DNA of 64,000 bases from Lumbricus terrestris (GCA_949752735.1 OX457040.1:3823583-3887582); one strand, 5' to 3'; positions 33,571 through 45,358 are shown, numbered from the stretch's first letter. A program made the numbers and translations. The notes: generated by a model from the letters alone, not told the origin.

Positions 33571-34539
33571 TTAAGCCAATGGCAGCCGTTGCAGTAATTA
33601 ATTCTACCAATGGCGTTTTGCTAGAACAGGTTGAAAAAGGTCGAGGTTAATTGCACTAACAGTCGCAAGATGTCGCTCAACATAGGAGAAATGCGTTATG
33701 TGTTTTTTACAGTTTGAACATAATACACTGCGGCATCGATGTCATTGGCTTATGGATGGTGAAAAATAATCGGTCAATTTTCTATTATTTTTCAAGGTTT
33801 TCTGTTCCTGATGCTGTGCGGCCACATCTGAATTGAAGAACATAGCGAACAATGATGAAGTGGAACATTTGAGGCGGAAACTAAGATATCATTTTGCATT
33901 TGACGCACATGATACAATAAACAGTTCTACTGAAGTTTTCTGCATAAGGAAAGAAGTAACCAAACTCAAAACTCGTCGCTTGTGACTTCTTATAGATTGT
34001 GCTGGAAGATCATAATATTATATTCAAGACGGATAAAATTATGTTGCTAGAAATAAGCAATTGAAGACCTTGACTAAGAAATCTCAACTCCTATAAGAGT
34101 AAACACAGTGGCTTGGGTTTTGATCTCTGTAACCAGAACTTCATTTAATCTGTACATGTAGATTGCCCTAGGTCGACAAAATGATTCCGCTTAATACAAA
34201 CGGCACAAACAAAACAACATTAAACCAATTAGCCATCCTTCAATGTTGCGGGCTTGATTTGATATTCCGCCTGTGATGAATCCAGTGGTCTCCTTGATGT
34301 GGCCTTTTTAGCAGAGAAATAAATGTTCGAAGGTGTAACTGTGTTACAATAAATTAATAAGTGAAAAATGTGAATGCACATGTAGATTCAAACATGTAAA
34401 AGACTATCTTTATAATATAGGTTCATTTTAAGAAGCCAAGTAATTTTTTCCCCATACACTGCACATCCAATTAATGCGTTGTCTGGACTAGAACCTCGGT
34501 GCAGCTTTCAGCTATTTACGTTGTGCGTAGGGTCGTGGA

Positions 34540-34635
34540 CCATAAGCACCTCGGCGATTTTTCATGTCCAGGGACCCACTGAGTGATTGGAAGCGAGAAA
34601 CTCCCGAACACCATTTTGCATGCGGGACCTCGTAG
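34540..34635. mobile_element. Diverged copy of the 14069-14312 MITE
   Basis: AAGCACCTCGGCGATTTTTC, ATGTCCAGGGACCCACTGAG, TGATTGGAAGCGAGAAACTC and CATGCGGGACCTCGTAGCA align with the right half of the MITE at 14215-14312. The (GCA)n core and left end are missing. Confidence 0.7.
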
Positions 34636-34919
34636 CACTTAATGGACTATAAGGTTAACGTCAACTGCATTTTGACTTGAAGTTGCTGTAAAATGTGGAA
34701 ATAACTATGAAATAAAAATGGAGGGTTAGATGAACACCTTTTTTATGAATTGTCCTCGCGCAATAAAAGCTAAAATTGCAAAGTTATGGTTGCTAAGTCC
34801 ATGCCGAGCTACTACTATTTTTCTTGAAACAAGATTCAACCCAATGACCTTTCTAGATGTCGTCAGACGTCGAAAACTTTTTCTGTTGCGCTCGAACCCA
34901 TAACTATCCAATCAAAACT

Positions 34920-35060
34920 ATAGTGCCAGTCCCACGAGTGAACACAGCAGGTACTGCTGAGCAGGAGGGCTACGCGAAATTCCGCCGCTGTTTGTACATT
35001 GGCAGTGCCGGTACCAAGCATGGGTAAAAGAGGAGGGCAACATTTGTCAACTTTGCAACG
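34920..35060 (-). repeat. CTCCTCCTTTATCC dispersed repeat, two partial copies
   Basis: AGTGCCAGTCCCACGAGTGA ... GGAGGGC, then GGCAGTGCCGGTACCAAGCA and GTAAAAGAGGAGGGCAACA, both in minus orientation. Confidence 0.55.
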
Positions 35061-35234
35061 GTAGTGTCGTTGAAAGCAACACGCAGCAAAAACGGCCATT
35101 ATTTCTTTAGATACCCTAAAAAAGATATTCATCTAATAAATAAGGTCGTTTTAAACTCTCTGCTTCGGTGTAAAGGGAGGGGCAGCTCTTATACTATGCT
35201 AATCCTGCAGAGGCAGTCATGTGCATACACTGTA

Positions 35235-35360
35235 AGCGACGTCACTTTCTCAGCCTCGGTATTGAATTGCGGATGATCAGTCCTCTCCCTCGTCGTCTCA
35301 TCTTTCCACCGACAGTGCTGTTCAGTGTTCTCATAATAGCTGAGTTGGCTGTAGGTTCAG
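35235..35360 (+). repeat. Composite repeat fragment
   Basis: CTTTCTCAGCCTCGG, GATCAGTCCTCTCCCTCGTC, CCACCGACAGTGCTGTTCAG and TGTTCTCATAATAGCTGAGT in family order. Confidence 0.65.
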
Positions 35361-35570
35361 ATGGATAAGAAATCTTGGAACAGAATACCTTGCTGAGAAA
35401 TTGAACCATCGTCGTCTCAATTGAAAGTCGATTCCGCTCAACACTGAACTTTCGTGTTTCGGTATTAATTACGGGTTTTAACGGCCTTTAACGGGGTTAC
35501 GCTAATATTACAATGCAGTTTAGCGATCGTAATCGTGTGACACATAAAAACCCTGAAAAGAAACTCATAG

Positions 35571-35668
35571 TACCTTGCTCTTAAGTGATGTAATATGCCG
35601 AGCAAATTTCTGTCCAGGGTAACGGCCTCTGTTGTCATAGACCCTGGTCAAATCGGATCCATCCATCG
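35571..35668 (-). mobile_element. ~95 bp SINE-like unit
   Basis: Minus-strand copy almost identical to 15770-15862: ACCTTGCTCTTAAGTGATGT ... GTCCAGGGTAACGGCCTCTG ... GGTCAAATCGGATCCATCCA. No target duplication was found. Confidence 0.8.
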
Positions 35669-36164
35669 TAATCATCTGCGGTAATAAATTCCATAATAAT
35701 AATTATTGGCGCTCAGGATTACTAGGTCTTGAAATGTGGGGATCTGTGGCCGTCTCAACCATAAGATATCGCTAAATTATATAAAAGTGTATTGATGATT
35801 ATTCGCTATGTGGAGATGCATGTGACTGTTGTGCTGATATCATCGACTGGGTGTGAAATGATAATGTTATCAATGGAGCAACGTCAAATTAATATTCGAG
35901 TAAAGATCTTTAATACGATGCGTCATTAGACTAAAATGGACATTAAATGTAATTATAAAAGGATTGAATTCCCATTTTGTTTTTGCACAAAAAAGCAAAG
36001 TGCTCAAGCTTCTTTTGAACGAAGAAAAAATTATTTCTGAGAGACAGAAAGTTAAATGGGGAGTTATGACATGGTCAATACGTAAATACCTCCAATAAGA
36101 AATCTCGACACTCATAATAGGCAGAACTTTCGAATCAGTTTACACAGTAAAAGCAGGGCTGTAG

Positions 36165-36240
36165 TATGCCAAAACAAAAATTTTACCAGGGTAACGACCT
36201 CTGTTGTCATAGACCCTGGTCAAATCTGGATCCATCCACC
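36165..36240 (-). mobile_element. ~95 bp SINE-like unit, partial
   Basis: ACCAGGGTAACGACCTCTGT, TGTCATAGACCCTGGTCAAA and TCTGGATCCATCCACC; the 3' part (in element orientation) is lost. Confidence 0.75.
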
Positions 36241-36454
36241 CGTCTTTAGGCTTATAAAATAAACGCAAGATGGATCCAGATATCCGACATCAGAAAAGCT
36301 TCTGGATTGATTAATAGCATTTGACGCATCATCATTTTATTAAACAGCATTTATTGAAACAATGGACATGTAGTTAAACTCTTATCTTCTAAGTCGTAAA
36401 CTGTATAATAGGTTTCTTCCAATTTCCCGCAACCGATTCGGATGCCATAATTAT

Positions 36455-36670
36455 GATGACGTTAAGCCATTAACAGCCGTTGCATAAAAAAATCCTATAA
36501 ATGACGATTTGTTAGACAAGATCTAATTACGACAAGTCTAAGTTAACTGCACTGACAGCCACACGATGTCGATAACCAATAGAAAATGAGGATTATTCTC
36601 TGTGTTGAAATGAATCTCAACAATGACGTCATCGGCCCCGTTGACGGTTTGACATCGTAATCGTAATCTC
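36455..36670 (+). repeat. Dispersed module, long copy
   Basis: AGCCGTTGCATAAAAAAATC, AGTTAACTGCACTGACAGCC, GATGTCGATAACCAATAGAA, TTCTCTGTGTTGAAATG and ATGACGTCATCGGCCCCGTT. It lacks an obvious AACACCTTT motif downstream. Confidence 0.65.
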
Positions 36671-36795
36671 CAAATTTATAAATCGCTACTCGAAAGCCAA
36701 GCGCGGGGCACCTGCTTATTCACGAGCGCTGCGTTGAGACAAAGTGGTTGTCCGTAAGAGTAGTCCATGATGATCCGAGTCGAGTTGCCTTAAGG

Positions 36796-37013
36796 TCAGA
36801 AGAGTGGAACAGCTACTTGAAGTGGGTGTCGTCTTGGCCGGGAATTGGAGGGTGGAGGATCAGATGAGACAGGGTAAAAGTTCGTGAAAAGGAGTGCCTT
36901 AAGTTTCGAATGAAAAACCCAAGGTGTGATGGACAGAGGAGCCTGAAGAAGGTGACGGTGTGTTGTTGGTAAAACGGGTTGGCTGCATGGTATGATACCA
37001 TGTGAAGCGGCAT
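36796..37013 (-). pseudogene. Possible LINE C-terminal fragment
   Basis: One minus frame reads TPWVFHSKLKALLFTNFYPV, which resembles the FHSRLKT.LF end of some non-LTR proteins. Nothing else supports it. Confidence 0.25.
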
Positions 37014-37019
37014 GCATAT

Positions 37020-37230
37020 AATTATTATAGGACCCTATTATCTTTCGATGGAATCTGGAATTCATGAAGACGATGGCGAAGGTTATGACGTCGCTGAGCG
37101 AGTGAAAGTCAACAGATCAATTGAGCGTAAGATGCTGTCAAACGTTGAACAAAATGCTTGAATTAGGCACCTTTATTAAGAATTAAGCGCCTCAATAAAT
37201 ATTTAGACATCCGACAATACATTATAATCA
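37020..37230 (+). repeat. Copy of the AACACCTTT dispersed repeat, subfamily 1
   Basis: TATAGGACCCTATTATCTTT, TTCATGAAGACGATGGCGAA, GGTTATGACG, CAATTGAGCGTAAGATGCTG and GAATTAGGCACCTTTATTAA (37158) align with 1-235 and 9510-9745. Confidence 0.65.
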
Positions 37231-37501
37231 TCATATCCTATGAGTTTCGAAAACTATTATGCTGTGAATGTATAACAAAACATCAGCTAACTGCATTATT
37301 ACAATCGCGAACACGACAAATAGACGCAAAATAGGCAAATATATGCAAACGGACAGAGACAAAGATACACAGAGACATATGGAGAGTAAAAGATAAGCGT
37401 ACACGTACACGTAAAGACGCACTGACAAAGACAATCAGACACAGGCAGAGAGACCGATTCATAATGGACAGAAACACGCACATAGAAGGAGACACGGGAA
37501 C

Positions 37502-37511
37502 AGACAGTCAT

Positions 37512-37558
<47 letters not shown>

Positions 37559-37575
37559 GGCAGACAGACATACAT
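37502..37575. repeat. (GACA)n microsatellite
   Basis: ACAGACAGACAG run of about 70 bp; a wider region from 37340 is enriched in imperfect ACAGAGAC words. Confidence 0.95.
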
Positions 37576-38005
37576 ACAGCTGTGTAATCTTGGTGAACTT
37601 ATGGCATCCAATTCTCCATCGTCCTTATCTGTTTGTCGATCTCTTGGATTTCATTATCTTCATAAAATTTCTGTTATTTTGTTTGAGAAAATAAAAACAG
37701 ACAAAAGACTCAAACAGGAAGATTCGGACACAATTAAGAAATATGAATTTCACACGATCATCTTCATCACGCCATCCATGTCTCGTCAAAAACCCTCAAC
37801 ATAGACATACCGTATGCATTCCTTTATATCGCCAATGTACTGAAAAATTCTACTGACAATTTCTACGTCGCCATTCCAATGGATTAAGGATTCTTAATCG
37901 CGATTTCACCGGAAGCTGTAATCGAATGACGTCACGTTCATTATCTGATGACTTAATAATACCAGATTCAGATTGCCAATTGTAATTTCAATTTAAAGAC
38001 ACTAG

Positions 38006-38986
38006 GTGTCCAGGAACCAGGTAGCCGTGGTTAGGACGGAGCATGGCGAAACTATAACCTTCCAAATAAAGAAAGGAGTTCGGCAGGGGTGCATATTATC
38101 GCCATACCTGTTCAACCTTTACGCTGAAATGATAGTGAGGAAAGCAGGCTTAGAGGAAACAAATGCTGGTGTGAGGATAGCGGGCAGGACACTGAACAAT
38201 TTAAGACATGCGGACGATACAACGTTACTGGCAGGGAAAGGGGAAGATCTGAAAGATATCATCAGAAAATTAAAAACAGAAAGCGAGAAGGCTGGACTGT
38301 ATTTCAACTTAAAGAAGACCAAAATCATGACCACGGAAAATTGGACAAACTTCGAGGTAGATGGAGAGGAGATGGAGGTGGTGACAAGTTTCTGCTTCTT
38401 GGGAGCCATTATAGAAAATGATGGCGGATGTGACAGAGAGATACGACGGAGGATTACATTGGGAAAGTCTGCAGCAAATGGACTAGAGAAAATATGGAAG
38501 GATAAACATGTGAGCCTGATGACAAAGACAAGAATTGTAAAGGCAATGATATTCCCAGTGGTGTTGTATGGATGTGAAACGTGGACAAAAACAAAGGCAT
38601 TAGAAAGGAAAATCGATGCTTGCGAAATGTGGATATTGAGGAAGGTATTGAGAACCCCATGGATCGAGAAAAGAACAAATGAATCTATATTACTAGAGAT
38701 AGGTCAGGCACGAGGGAATATGTCATTGGGACAGAGAGCGACAAGGCAGAAGTTGGCATTCTTCGGACATGTGATGCGAGCAAACGGCCTGGAAAAGGAG
38801 ATGATGCTGGCCTGCGGAGAGGGAGGAAGAAGGAGAGGACGCCCAAGAAGGAGGTGGATGGAAGAAATACACGAGAGAACGAGGATGAACTTGGAGGAAC
38901 TGAGAAATGCGACGGAAGATCGTAGCAAGTGGAGAAGGTTGACCATGGCGGTCGCAAAGATTCAAAGAATCGACGGCACAAGGTGA
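38006..38986 (+). pseudogene. 5'-truncated RTE/BovB-like LINE, reverse transcriptase and C-terminus
   Basis: Open for 326 codons without ATG at the 5' break, so the N-terminus was lost by truncation, not by stops. Residues 1-80 hold RT fingers: KKGVRQGCILSPYLFNLYAE and LNNLRHADDTTLL. The active site reads HADD (68-71) where RTE enzymes have YADD, a change at the residue before the two catalytic Asp. Next come FCFLGAIIENDGGCDREIRR, FPVVLYGCETWTKTKALERK, WILRKVLRTPWIEKRTNESI, KLAFFGHVMRANGLEKEMML and GRRRGRPRRRWMEEI, the long C-terminal domain characteristic of RTE-type proteins, ending at GTR* (38986). The 3' end continues as GGTGACAAGGTGAGGTGATA. Shared endings at 50310 and 58322 define one family. 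No endonuclease domain remains. Confidence 0.9.
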
Positions 38987-39013
38987 CAAGGTGAGGTGAT
39001 AGGAATGGTCGTC

Positions 39014-39385
39014 AGCGTCGCCCTCCTCCTACAAGCAGATTTGTGACTGGCACTGCCAGACTGAGATTGGTGGGAGATCTTCATGTAAAGATGTTTCTTT
39101 ATTCCACGCCTCGTCTACCCCTGCTCACATTGGGCGTGCAAGATGTACACTATTATTTCCCAATATTGTTGTTCGAGATTTACCCGAAATTCATTTCAAT
39201 GTTCCACTTTTATGTACCATCGGTTGACAACATTAAAATGGTGTGTAAAATAACGCTTTGCGAATAGGTCGGTTGAATGAAAACAACGTATGTTTGCGCT
39301 GTTTCATAAAAAGAAGATTGACGTCGCCCTCCTCCTATCTTTAGGCTTCAGACGGGCACCATCGCAGATAGGATAGTGACGGAGT
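39014..39385 (+). repeat. CTCCTCCTTTATCC dispersed repeat, two partial copies
   Basis: GTCGCCCTCCTCCTACAAGC with TGACTGGCACTGCCAGACTG (39025-39065), and GACGTCGCCCTCCTCCTATC with GACGGGCACC (39320-39362). Confidence 0.5.
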
Positions 39386-39529
39386 TGAAGGGAAGATTGG
39401 CGCAGAGTTTAACGACACCTTAAAGCAACACGATCAGTTTTGACGTCGGCAGAATTTAGTTTGAGCAGCAATTCACCATTTGTTCGGTTGAAGGCAGCAC
39501 GAGCTATGCTTTCAAGTCATGCTTTCAAA

Positions 39530-39620
39530 GGAATTTGCAGTTTAACGACAGCTTATGACAACAGAGGCCGTTGCTTTCGGCAAAACTTTGCTTGGCATAT
39601 TAAAGCACTTATTCAACCTA
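39530..39620 (+). repeat. Old ~95 bp SINE-like unit
   Basis: GCTTATGACAACAGAGGCCG, TTGCTTTCGGCAAAACTTTG and CTTGGCATATTAAAGCACTT. Confidence 0.6.
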
Positions 39621-39624
39621 CAGT

Positions 39625-39780
39625 TGTATTGCATTGTATTGTGCAGAGTATCCTAACGCTCTTTCAAGAAAAAAAGATTACCCAGAGGCGCTTCCTACTC
39701 CAACGTACCCAAAAAGATGCGTTTTAAGTTTGGCAATGAAGGATCCTGTTAGAGTCCGAGGGTGTAAGCCTAGTTCTAGA
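39625..39780 (-). pseudogene. 3' end of an L2-like LINE, same subfamily as 19343-19985
   Basis: CTCTTTCAAGAAAAAAAGAT, CCAGAGGCGCTTCCTACTCC, AAAAAGATGCGTTTTAAGTT and GGATCCTGTTAGAGTCCGAG parallel 19385-19490. The tail is (TATTG)n-like at 39625-39645. Confidence 0.75.
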
Positions 39781-40589
39781 GTCTAAAGCAATGGTTCTCA
39801 ACCTTTCTTGAATGTCGGCCACTTTTTCTAAGTTGGAGGACACGAGGGCCACTTTTTCTTAGTGGATGGACATTAGTGGGCCACAAGACTAAAATTTAAT
39901 TAGCTAAAGGAGTATAAAATTGTTATAATTTAATCTAGGTCACATAGGTATGCTTGGGGACAAACATACAATCAGTCGTGATTATGAAACATCAGAGACT
40001 TCATTTTCTGAGCGTCTGCATGCAGAGGCGAGTTGGAAGGCTCGTCCTACCACAATCTAGATAGCGGGTTCAGTCGGAGCAGAAAGCACCACATTTGAAT
40101 TTGAAATAATTTCAAACATTGTAATTATTTGTAATTTAAAATGTTCAACAAGTTTCAAGCAATCCAGTCACCATAAAATTGATATGCCGACTCCAGGGAT
40201 GCCACTATGAGTTAAAAAGGTCAAATCCTGCCGGAAAAAAGGCTAAAAAAGGTTAGATCAGAAAAATTGTGAAAAACACATTGAATTTTCGGGTTTGAAA
40301 TTTCTGACGAGTTTTTTAGCCTTTCAGGGTCGGAAAATTTCTATTTCTGTTTTCAAATTTACTGATGACATTTTTTAGTCATTTTCACCGAAAAGTCCAT
40401 TATTTCGGGAAAATGTAAGAAAATCCGCCGTCAAAAAACCCCTTGATCTCTACAAAAATAGCCCTAGAAACCTAGATTAAGCCAAAAAATCTAGATCTCG
40501 GTGGATAAAGCTATGTGTGACATTTTCTTGTTCGACGTTAATCAGCGTAGCAACAATGCGCTGTCCAGGGTTATCATAGTGCAAAAATA

Positions 40590-40790
40590 TTTATTAACAA
40601 GGGTGTTTATTTCACCTACATTATTAACTGCACTTAAAATTTCAACTTTCAGTGACATCCGTAGGGCAATTACAGTTGACGTCAAAAGCCTTCGTCAAAT
40701 CTGGATTCACCCATCCACAGTTGACGTCACCATACCATAAAAAAATCATAGACCATGGAATAAATCTTGTGAAAATCAGGGCAAATAGAT
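40590..40790 (+). repeat. Dispersed relative of duplicated units A-C
   Basis: AACAAGGGTGTTTATTTCAC, AACTGCACTTAAAATTTCAA, CTTTCAGTGACATCC, ACAGTTGACGTCA and ATAAATCTTGTGAAAATCAG align with 3806-3940. It runs into the (GAT)n array exactly where units A-C have GATGAAGAT words. Confidence 0.65.
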
Positions 40791-40797
40791 GCAGAAG

Positions 40798-41118
<321 letters not shown>

Positions 41119-41160
41119 CAAAACACCCAGTGGTATGAAAATATTTGCACAATCTATTCG

Positions 41161-41360
41161 AGAGCGCGGTGGTAGACTGGGCTTGTTCGTCGCCTTGCAG
41201 GCGAAGGGTTGCAGGTTCGAGTCCACCTCAAGTCGCTGCGTAGGGATCTTGGGCAAGTCCTTCACTCGCAATTGCTCAGCGCATGGGCGTGAAACTCCGA
41301 TGCAGTGTCCGCTCTGCAGTCTGGAGCGCATCTGAGTAGTGAACTTAAAAGGGCGCTATG
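41161..41360 (+). mobile_element. tRNA-derived SINE
   Basis: Head GAGCGCGGTGGTAGACTGGG (first bases changed), B box GGTTCGAGTCCACCTCAAGT, body CTTGGGCAAGTCCTTCACTC, GTGAAACTCCGATGCAGTGT and tail GGAGCGCATCTGAGTAGTGA and AAAGGGCGCTATGATG. The (GAT)n array directly upstream and a GATGATG run downstream flank it. Confidence 0.88.
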
Positions 41361-41519
41361 ATGATGGTGATGATGATATTCGATTAATTCAAAGTAAGAC
41401 AATTCCAGGTGACATACGGCATCAGGTTGACTGTTAGAGAAATAAAAATAAAACACAGAAGTAATGATAAAGTTTAGTAATAATAATGTGATAAAGTATA
41501 ACAAGTGCACATACAAACA

Positions 41520-41640
41520 CAATGATGATGATGATGATGATGATGACATTGATGACGACGACAACGACGTTGACGTTTACGATGACGATGACGATGATGA
41601 CGATGACGATGAAAATGATGATGATGATGATGATAAAGAT
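41520..41640. repeat. Imperfect (GAT/GAC)n array
   Basis: Two GATGATG runs joined by GACGACGACAACGACG. Confidence 0.95.
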
Positions 41641-41746
41641 CAAGGCGAGAATAAACACCTTTGATAAGAGGTCACGGCAGCCACTTATAGCCAACAGACC
41701 AACCTACGAGCAATGCAGTTTTACTAGAAAACACTATCGCTGAAAC

Positions 41747-41885
41747 AGAGTTTCGCGCCGAAGTGAATGTGAAATTGTGAATGAAGAACTTGCTCAGAGT
41801 CCCGACGAGGCAACTTGAAGTGTATTCGATCCCGCAACCTTCCGGCTACATGGCACTGAACATAATCCGACACCAACTTGCCACG
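41747..41885 (-). mobile_element. tRNA-derived SINE, old 5' part
   Basis: Minus-strand GTGTCGGATTATGTTCAGTG, GGTTGCGGGATCGAATACAC, GACTCTGAGCAAGTTC and CACTTCGGCGCGAAACTCTG follow the SINE order. The tail is missing. Confidence 0.65.
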
Positions 41886-42094
41886 CAATGAATCATAAAA
41901 TTATACGTTGTATACGGTCCTTGACTATAAACTATCTTATGACTGCTGACGTCGGCAGAAGTTATTCTCTGATGTTGTCATCATTCGTATAACATAATTA
42001 CATAATATGATGCATTAATGCTTTCACATCGATGTAATTGTCGATAAGAAGAAATGCAAATACGATCCGAAGTTGAGCTAAATGGACATTAGGT

Positions 42095-42205
42095 AGTAGC
42101 AGTGACAGTTTACGATACCGTACGGTGTGATCATTAGCGACGCCCTCCTCCTTTGTCCAGGCTTTGGACTGACACTGGTAGAGTGCAACCAGTGGCGGAG
42201 TTTAT
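42095..42205 (+). repeat. CTCCTCCTTTATCC dispersed repeat
   Basis: GTAGTAGCAGTGACAGTTTA, TTAGCGACGCCCTCCTCCTT, TGTCCAGGCTTTGGACTGAC and GTGCAACCAGTGGCGGAGTT. Confidence 0.7.
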
Positions 42206-43012
42206 TTAAAAATGGAATGAGTTAATAATGTTATGATCATAATTGTATTATAATTATAGGTTTTTTGCGTTTGTAGCTGATGTTTTTTCTCTTTGTTAGT
42301 TTAAATTTACTTGCGTGGAATTATTGCTGTCAAAAAACTATTGATTTTTGTATTCCTAAAATATTCTCACGGTGTGCGTATCATAATAATAATAATCTTC
42401 GTTTATTGACATTCAATCTGACAGACCTCGAAAGGAAGAAAACTATTTCTGACAGAGGGAAATTTTAAATGAGCAACTATATAACGACGCCGAAATTAAA
42501 CACCTCTAATAAGCATCGTATGCAGTCTTATAAAAGTTGAACTTTTCAGCCACGACCTGCATTATCTTGGTTTGTAAAATGAAAATGGTATGTTATGTTA
42601 TGTTAAGGACGAATAAAAATGTGTTCCAGGTATAATTAAGCAAAATGTCCAATTATTGACACGGAAAACTGGAAAAGCAAGCATAGGCCTACAAGAAATT
42701 TTTAGTTAAAACGTTGGGGTCATTTGGACCAAGGGGACCGGTAACTTTGTCCACCTACGCTAATTATGGTTCTTTATCTCTGAATAAGTAAACGGGCTGA
42801 GAGGACACATTTCCGCGTCATCTGCAAACTTTCGTTCATTGGTCCAAGCCTCCAAGGTTTATTCGGCGCGTTCGCTAACGTGTTACATTGTAGACTGAGA
42901 GGGCACAGTTCCGAATCCATGCGCAAAATATTTTTTGTGGGCCTATGTAGGGATGGTGGGCCTACAAGGTAAACATTGTGGCAGCTCAAGATTGCGATGA
43001 AATGATGAAATG

Positions 43013-43014
<2 letters not shown>

Positions 43015-43044
<30 letters not shown>
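43015..43044. repeat. (TA)n microsatellite
   Basis: About 15 TA units. Just downstream, 43062-43133 forms an imperfect ~22 bp inverted repeat (AATTCTCACAG and CTGTGAGAATT). Confidence 0.9.
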
Positions 43045-43048
<4 letters not shown>

Positions 43049-43844
43049 GTAATGCTAAAAATTCTCACAGTGTACCTACGTCCTATAAACTGCTAAATAA
43101 GCAGAACGACGGATGTATGCTGTGAGAATTCGCGACACACCAAATCTTCGCGACACACAAACGACACACCTGTTTTACGCAATAAACCGCCGGTTGAGAA
43201 CCTTTGAACTAAATGAATAAATTAAACACCTTGAATAAGAGTGAACAACATTTATATAAATTAAATATACATTATTATGATTGTATATGTTTAATCGCGG
43301 TTGGTGTAGTCTATTTGAGTGCCAATCCCATGTCTCGAGCTTGAGGGGGATATTACTAACACATTCATCGTTCCGAAAACAGATAGAAGATGAAGGTTGA
43401 GAAAATGATGCCGCAGGTCCTACGGAAGATGGTTTCCAGCTAAAGAGGATCCTACCAATGGCGTTTTGCTAGACTAGGCTAAGAAAGTAAGGAATTAACA
43501 GCAATGCCAGTTACTAAACAATATAAGCCGCAGATAGAAAACACGCATTAAGGGTAAAGTCAGAAATTACATCATCATGAACATAGAGTTTTGTCGTTTA
43601 ATTTTGCGCTTACCAATAATTGCAATATCCAGTACTTATTTTTATCGATTAGGCTCTCGTTTCACCTGTAATAGATGGCATGGAGGCTAAGGAAGCGAAG
43701 AAGAAAATTGCTCGAAATAGTTTTTGAACGCAAAAATTAAACAGCAGCTGAAAGTCAGAAAGAGAAATGAAGTAAGGTCCAATGATATAATACACACCTT
43801 TAATAAGAGTTTAAAGTATTCATATAAAGCAGAAATATGTATAC

Positions 43845-44148
43845 ATGGCATTCTCACTTTCAATCCATATTCGTCTTATAAGCTCTGCACGATCATCTTT
43901 CCTTCGCGCCAGGAATGTTGTGTCGTCGGCATATCTCAAGTTGCGTAGTAACTTCACTGCTATCCTCACCCCTTCCTCAGGCCTTCCAATCCGGCCATCC
44001 GTATTATTCCTTCTGTATATAAGTTAAACAGAATCGGGGACAGTATACAGCCCAGCTTCATCCTCTTTCCGATTTTAAATTTCTTAGTGTATTCGTATTC
44101 CGTCCTGATCATTGCGTCTTGGTTCTCGTATAAACTCTTTAGTAGCAA
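43845..44148 (-). pseudogene. RTE/BovB-like reverse transcriptase fragment
   Basis: The minus strand encodes LLKSLYENQDAMIRTEYEYT, KRMKLGCILSPILFNLYTEG and IIRMAGLEGLRKG, ending in a stop; in another frame it continues RNLRYADDTTFLARRKDDRA. This is the RT core with an intact YADD box, broken by one frameshift. It corresponds to residues ~1-85 of the RTE frame at 38006 and extends a little further upstream. It ends on the left near 43840, just beyond the TACACACCTTTAATAAGAGT motif (43790). Confidence 0.85.
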
Positions 44149-44207
44149 GATGAGTTACCTTATTGCGTGTTAGACCTGCATAAACATAATTATGTTTCAA
44201 ATTGATT

Positions 44208-44312
44208 TTAACCGCGTAAAACTCTGATGCAGTGTTCGCTCGGTAGTCGGGAGCGCCTCTGAGTAGGGAGCCTGAAGGGGCGCTACAACAAATTACACAT
44301 ACAAACAAAGAA
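44208..44312 (+). mobile_element. tRNA-derived SINE, 3' half only
   Basis: CCGCGTAAAACTCTGATGCA, GTGTTCGCTCGGTAGTCGGG, AGCGCCTCTGAGTAGGGAGC, CTGAAGGGGCGCTACAACAA and CATACAAACAAAG. 5' truncation in this way fits LINE-driven retroposition. Confidence 0.85.
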
Positions 44313-44504
44313 ACAAATCTAATAAAATACTATAATGATATGTTAATGCTAATGCCAATTGATGTAGCCTACCAGCAGTGATCATGATAACAATATTATG
44401 TGTCGTAATCACTTGCATTACAATATGCAATTCACTCAAGCTCTTTATGCTCTGATGTAAGAAGCTAGCTAGTAGCTATGATGTGTCGTGGATATGAAGT
44501 GTAA

Positions 44505-44990
44505 GAGACTTCATTCTCTTAGCTTCGGCATATGAAAGATTGCCTGTTCTCTCACTCGCCTCCCGTCCAGACGGTGATGATCAGTGTTCTCATAATAGTT
44601 GGTCTGCCTTGTAGAAGAAATTTCAAAAACATATCTACGCATGCTTTGATTTCAAACCCGACTTCCCGAATTACAGTCAATCGCAAATTTCGCTAATGTC
44701 GGAATGTCAGTCCACGGTATAAACTGTACGAGAATTTCTTCCAATTGATGTCAACGTCTCTTGATACCACACGATGTGTTTGAGCTAACGGCAGACGATG
44801 AAGTAATAAATCCTCTCCAATGGCCCGATTACGTTAAGAAATGTCGAAGTCAATTGAACTGACAGCCAGAAAATGTCGCTAAAGAATAGATAAACGAATT
44901 AAGGATAATTTACTCTGTGGAAATGCACTTAAGTTTTGACGTCATTAATTTTTTTCTCTTATCGTTCTGGAATAGGAACGCTATACGTTA
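44505..44990 (+). repeat. Composite repeat, long copy
   Basis: GACTTCATTCTCTTAGCTTC, CTCACTCGCCTCCCGTCC, GATCAGTGTTCTCATAATAG, GTCGGAATGTCAGTCCACGG, TCAACGTCTCTTGATACCAC, GTAATAAATCCTCTCCAATG, GTCAATTGAACTGACAGCCA, GAAAATGTCGCTAAAGAATA and TTTACTCTGTGGAAATGCAC, followed by TTGACGTCATTAA and, at 45003, AAATTGAACACCTTTAG. This joins several modules into one family. Confidence 0.7.
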
Positions 44991-45358
44991 AAATGAATGT
45001 GAAATTGAACACCTTTAGATCTAGGTGTTTCGCTCTTGTCTAGGTCTCTAGATTTTTTTTCCTCAAGATCCATCCTCTTTCACACGGAGCATTTTTCGTG
45101 CGATTAGCGTGCATCGTCATCAATTCCTGAAACATTACTTAAATTTATATCAGCCATTTTCTTCGAATGGACACTCCACACTCTAAACACCAATAAAGTC
45201 AATCTCTGTTGGGGTAATATTAATAAGTTATATTCTATAATTATGATCTTCGGAAATGTTAATCAAGCATTGACAAACTAAACGATAATTTGTTGACCTA
45301 CAAGAAAACTGACTGTTGATAATGGTGACCGATGTGCCCTGCCAACTTCTGGCATTTG

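Noticed and set aside
38119..38989. Minus-strand ORFs antisense to the RTE fragment
   Set aside because: Ser/Leu-rich shadows of the plus-strand RTE frame.
40195..40495. hAT-like left end CAGGGATGCCACT
   Set aside because: No complementary right end or 8 bp duplication nearby.
45003..45060. Hairpin CACCTTTAGATCTAGGTG as a terminator or small RNA
   Set aside because: Short palindrome created where a motif copy meets unrelated sequence; no supporting context.
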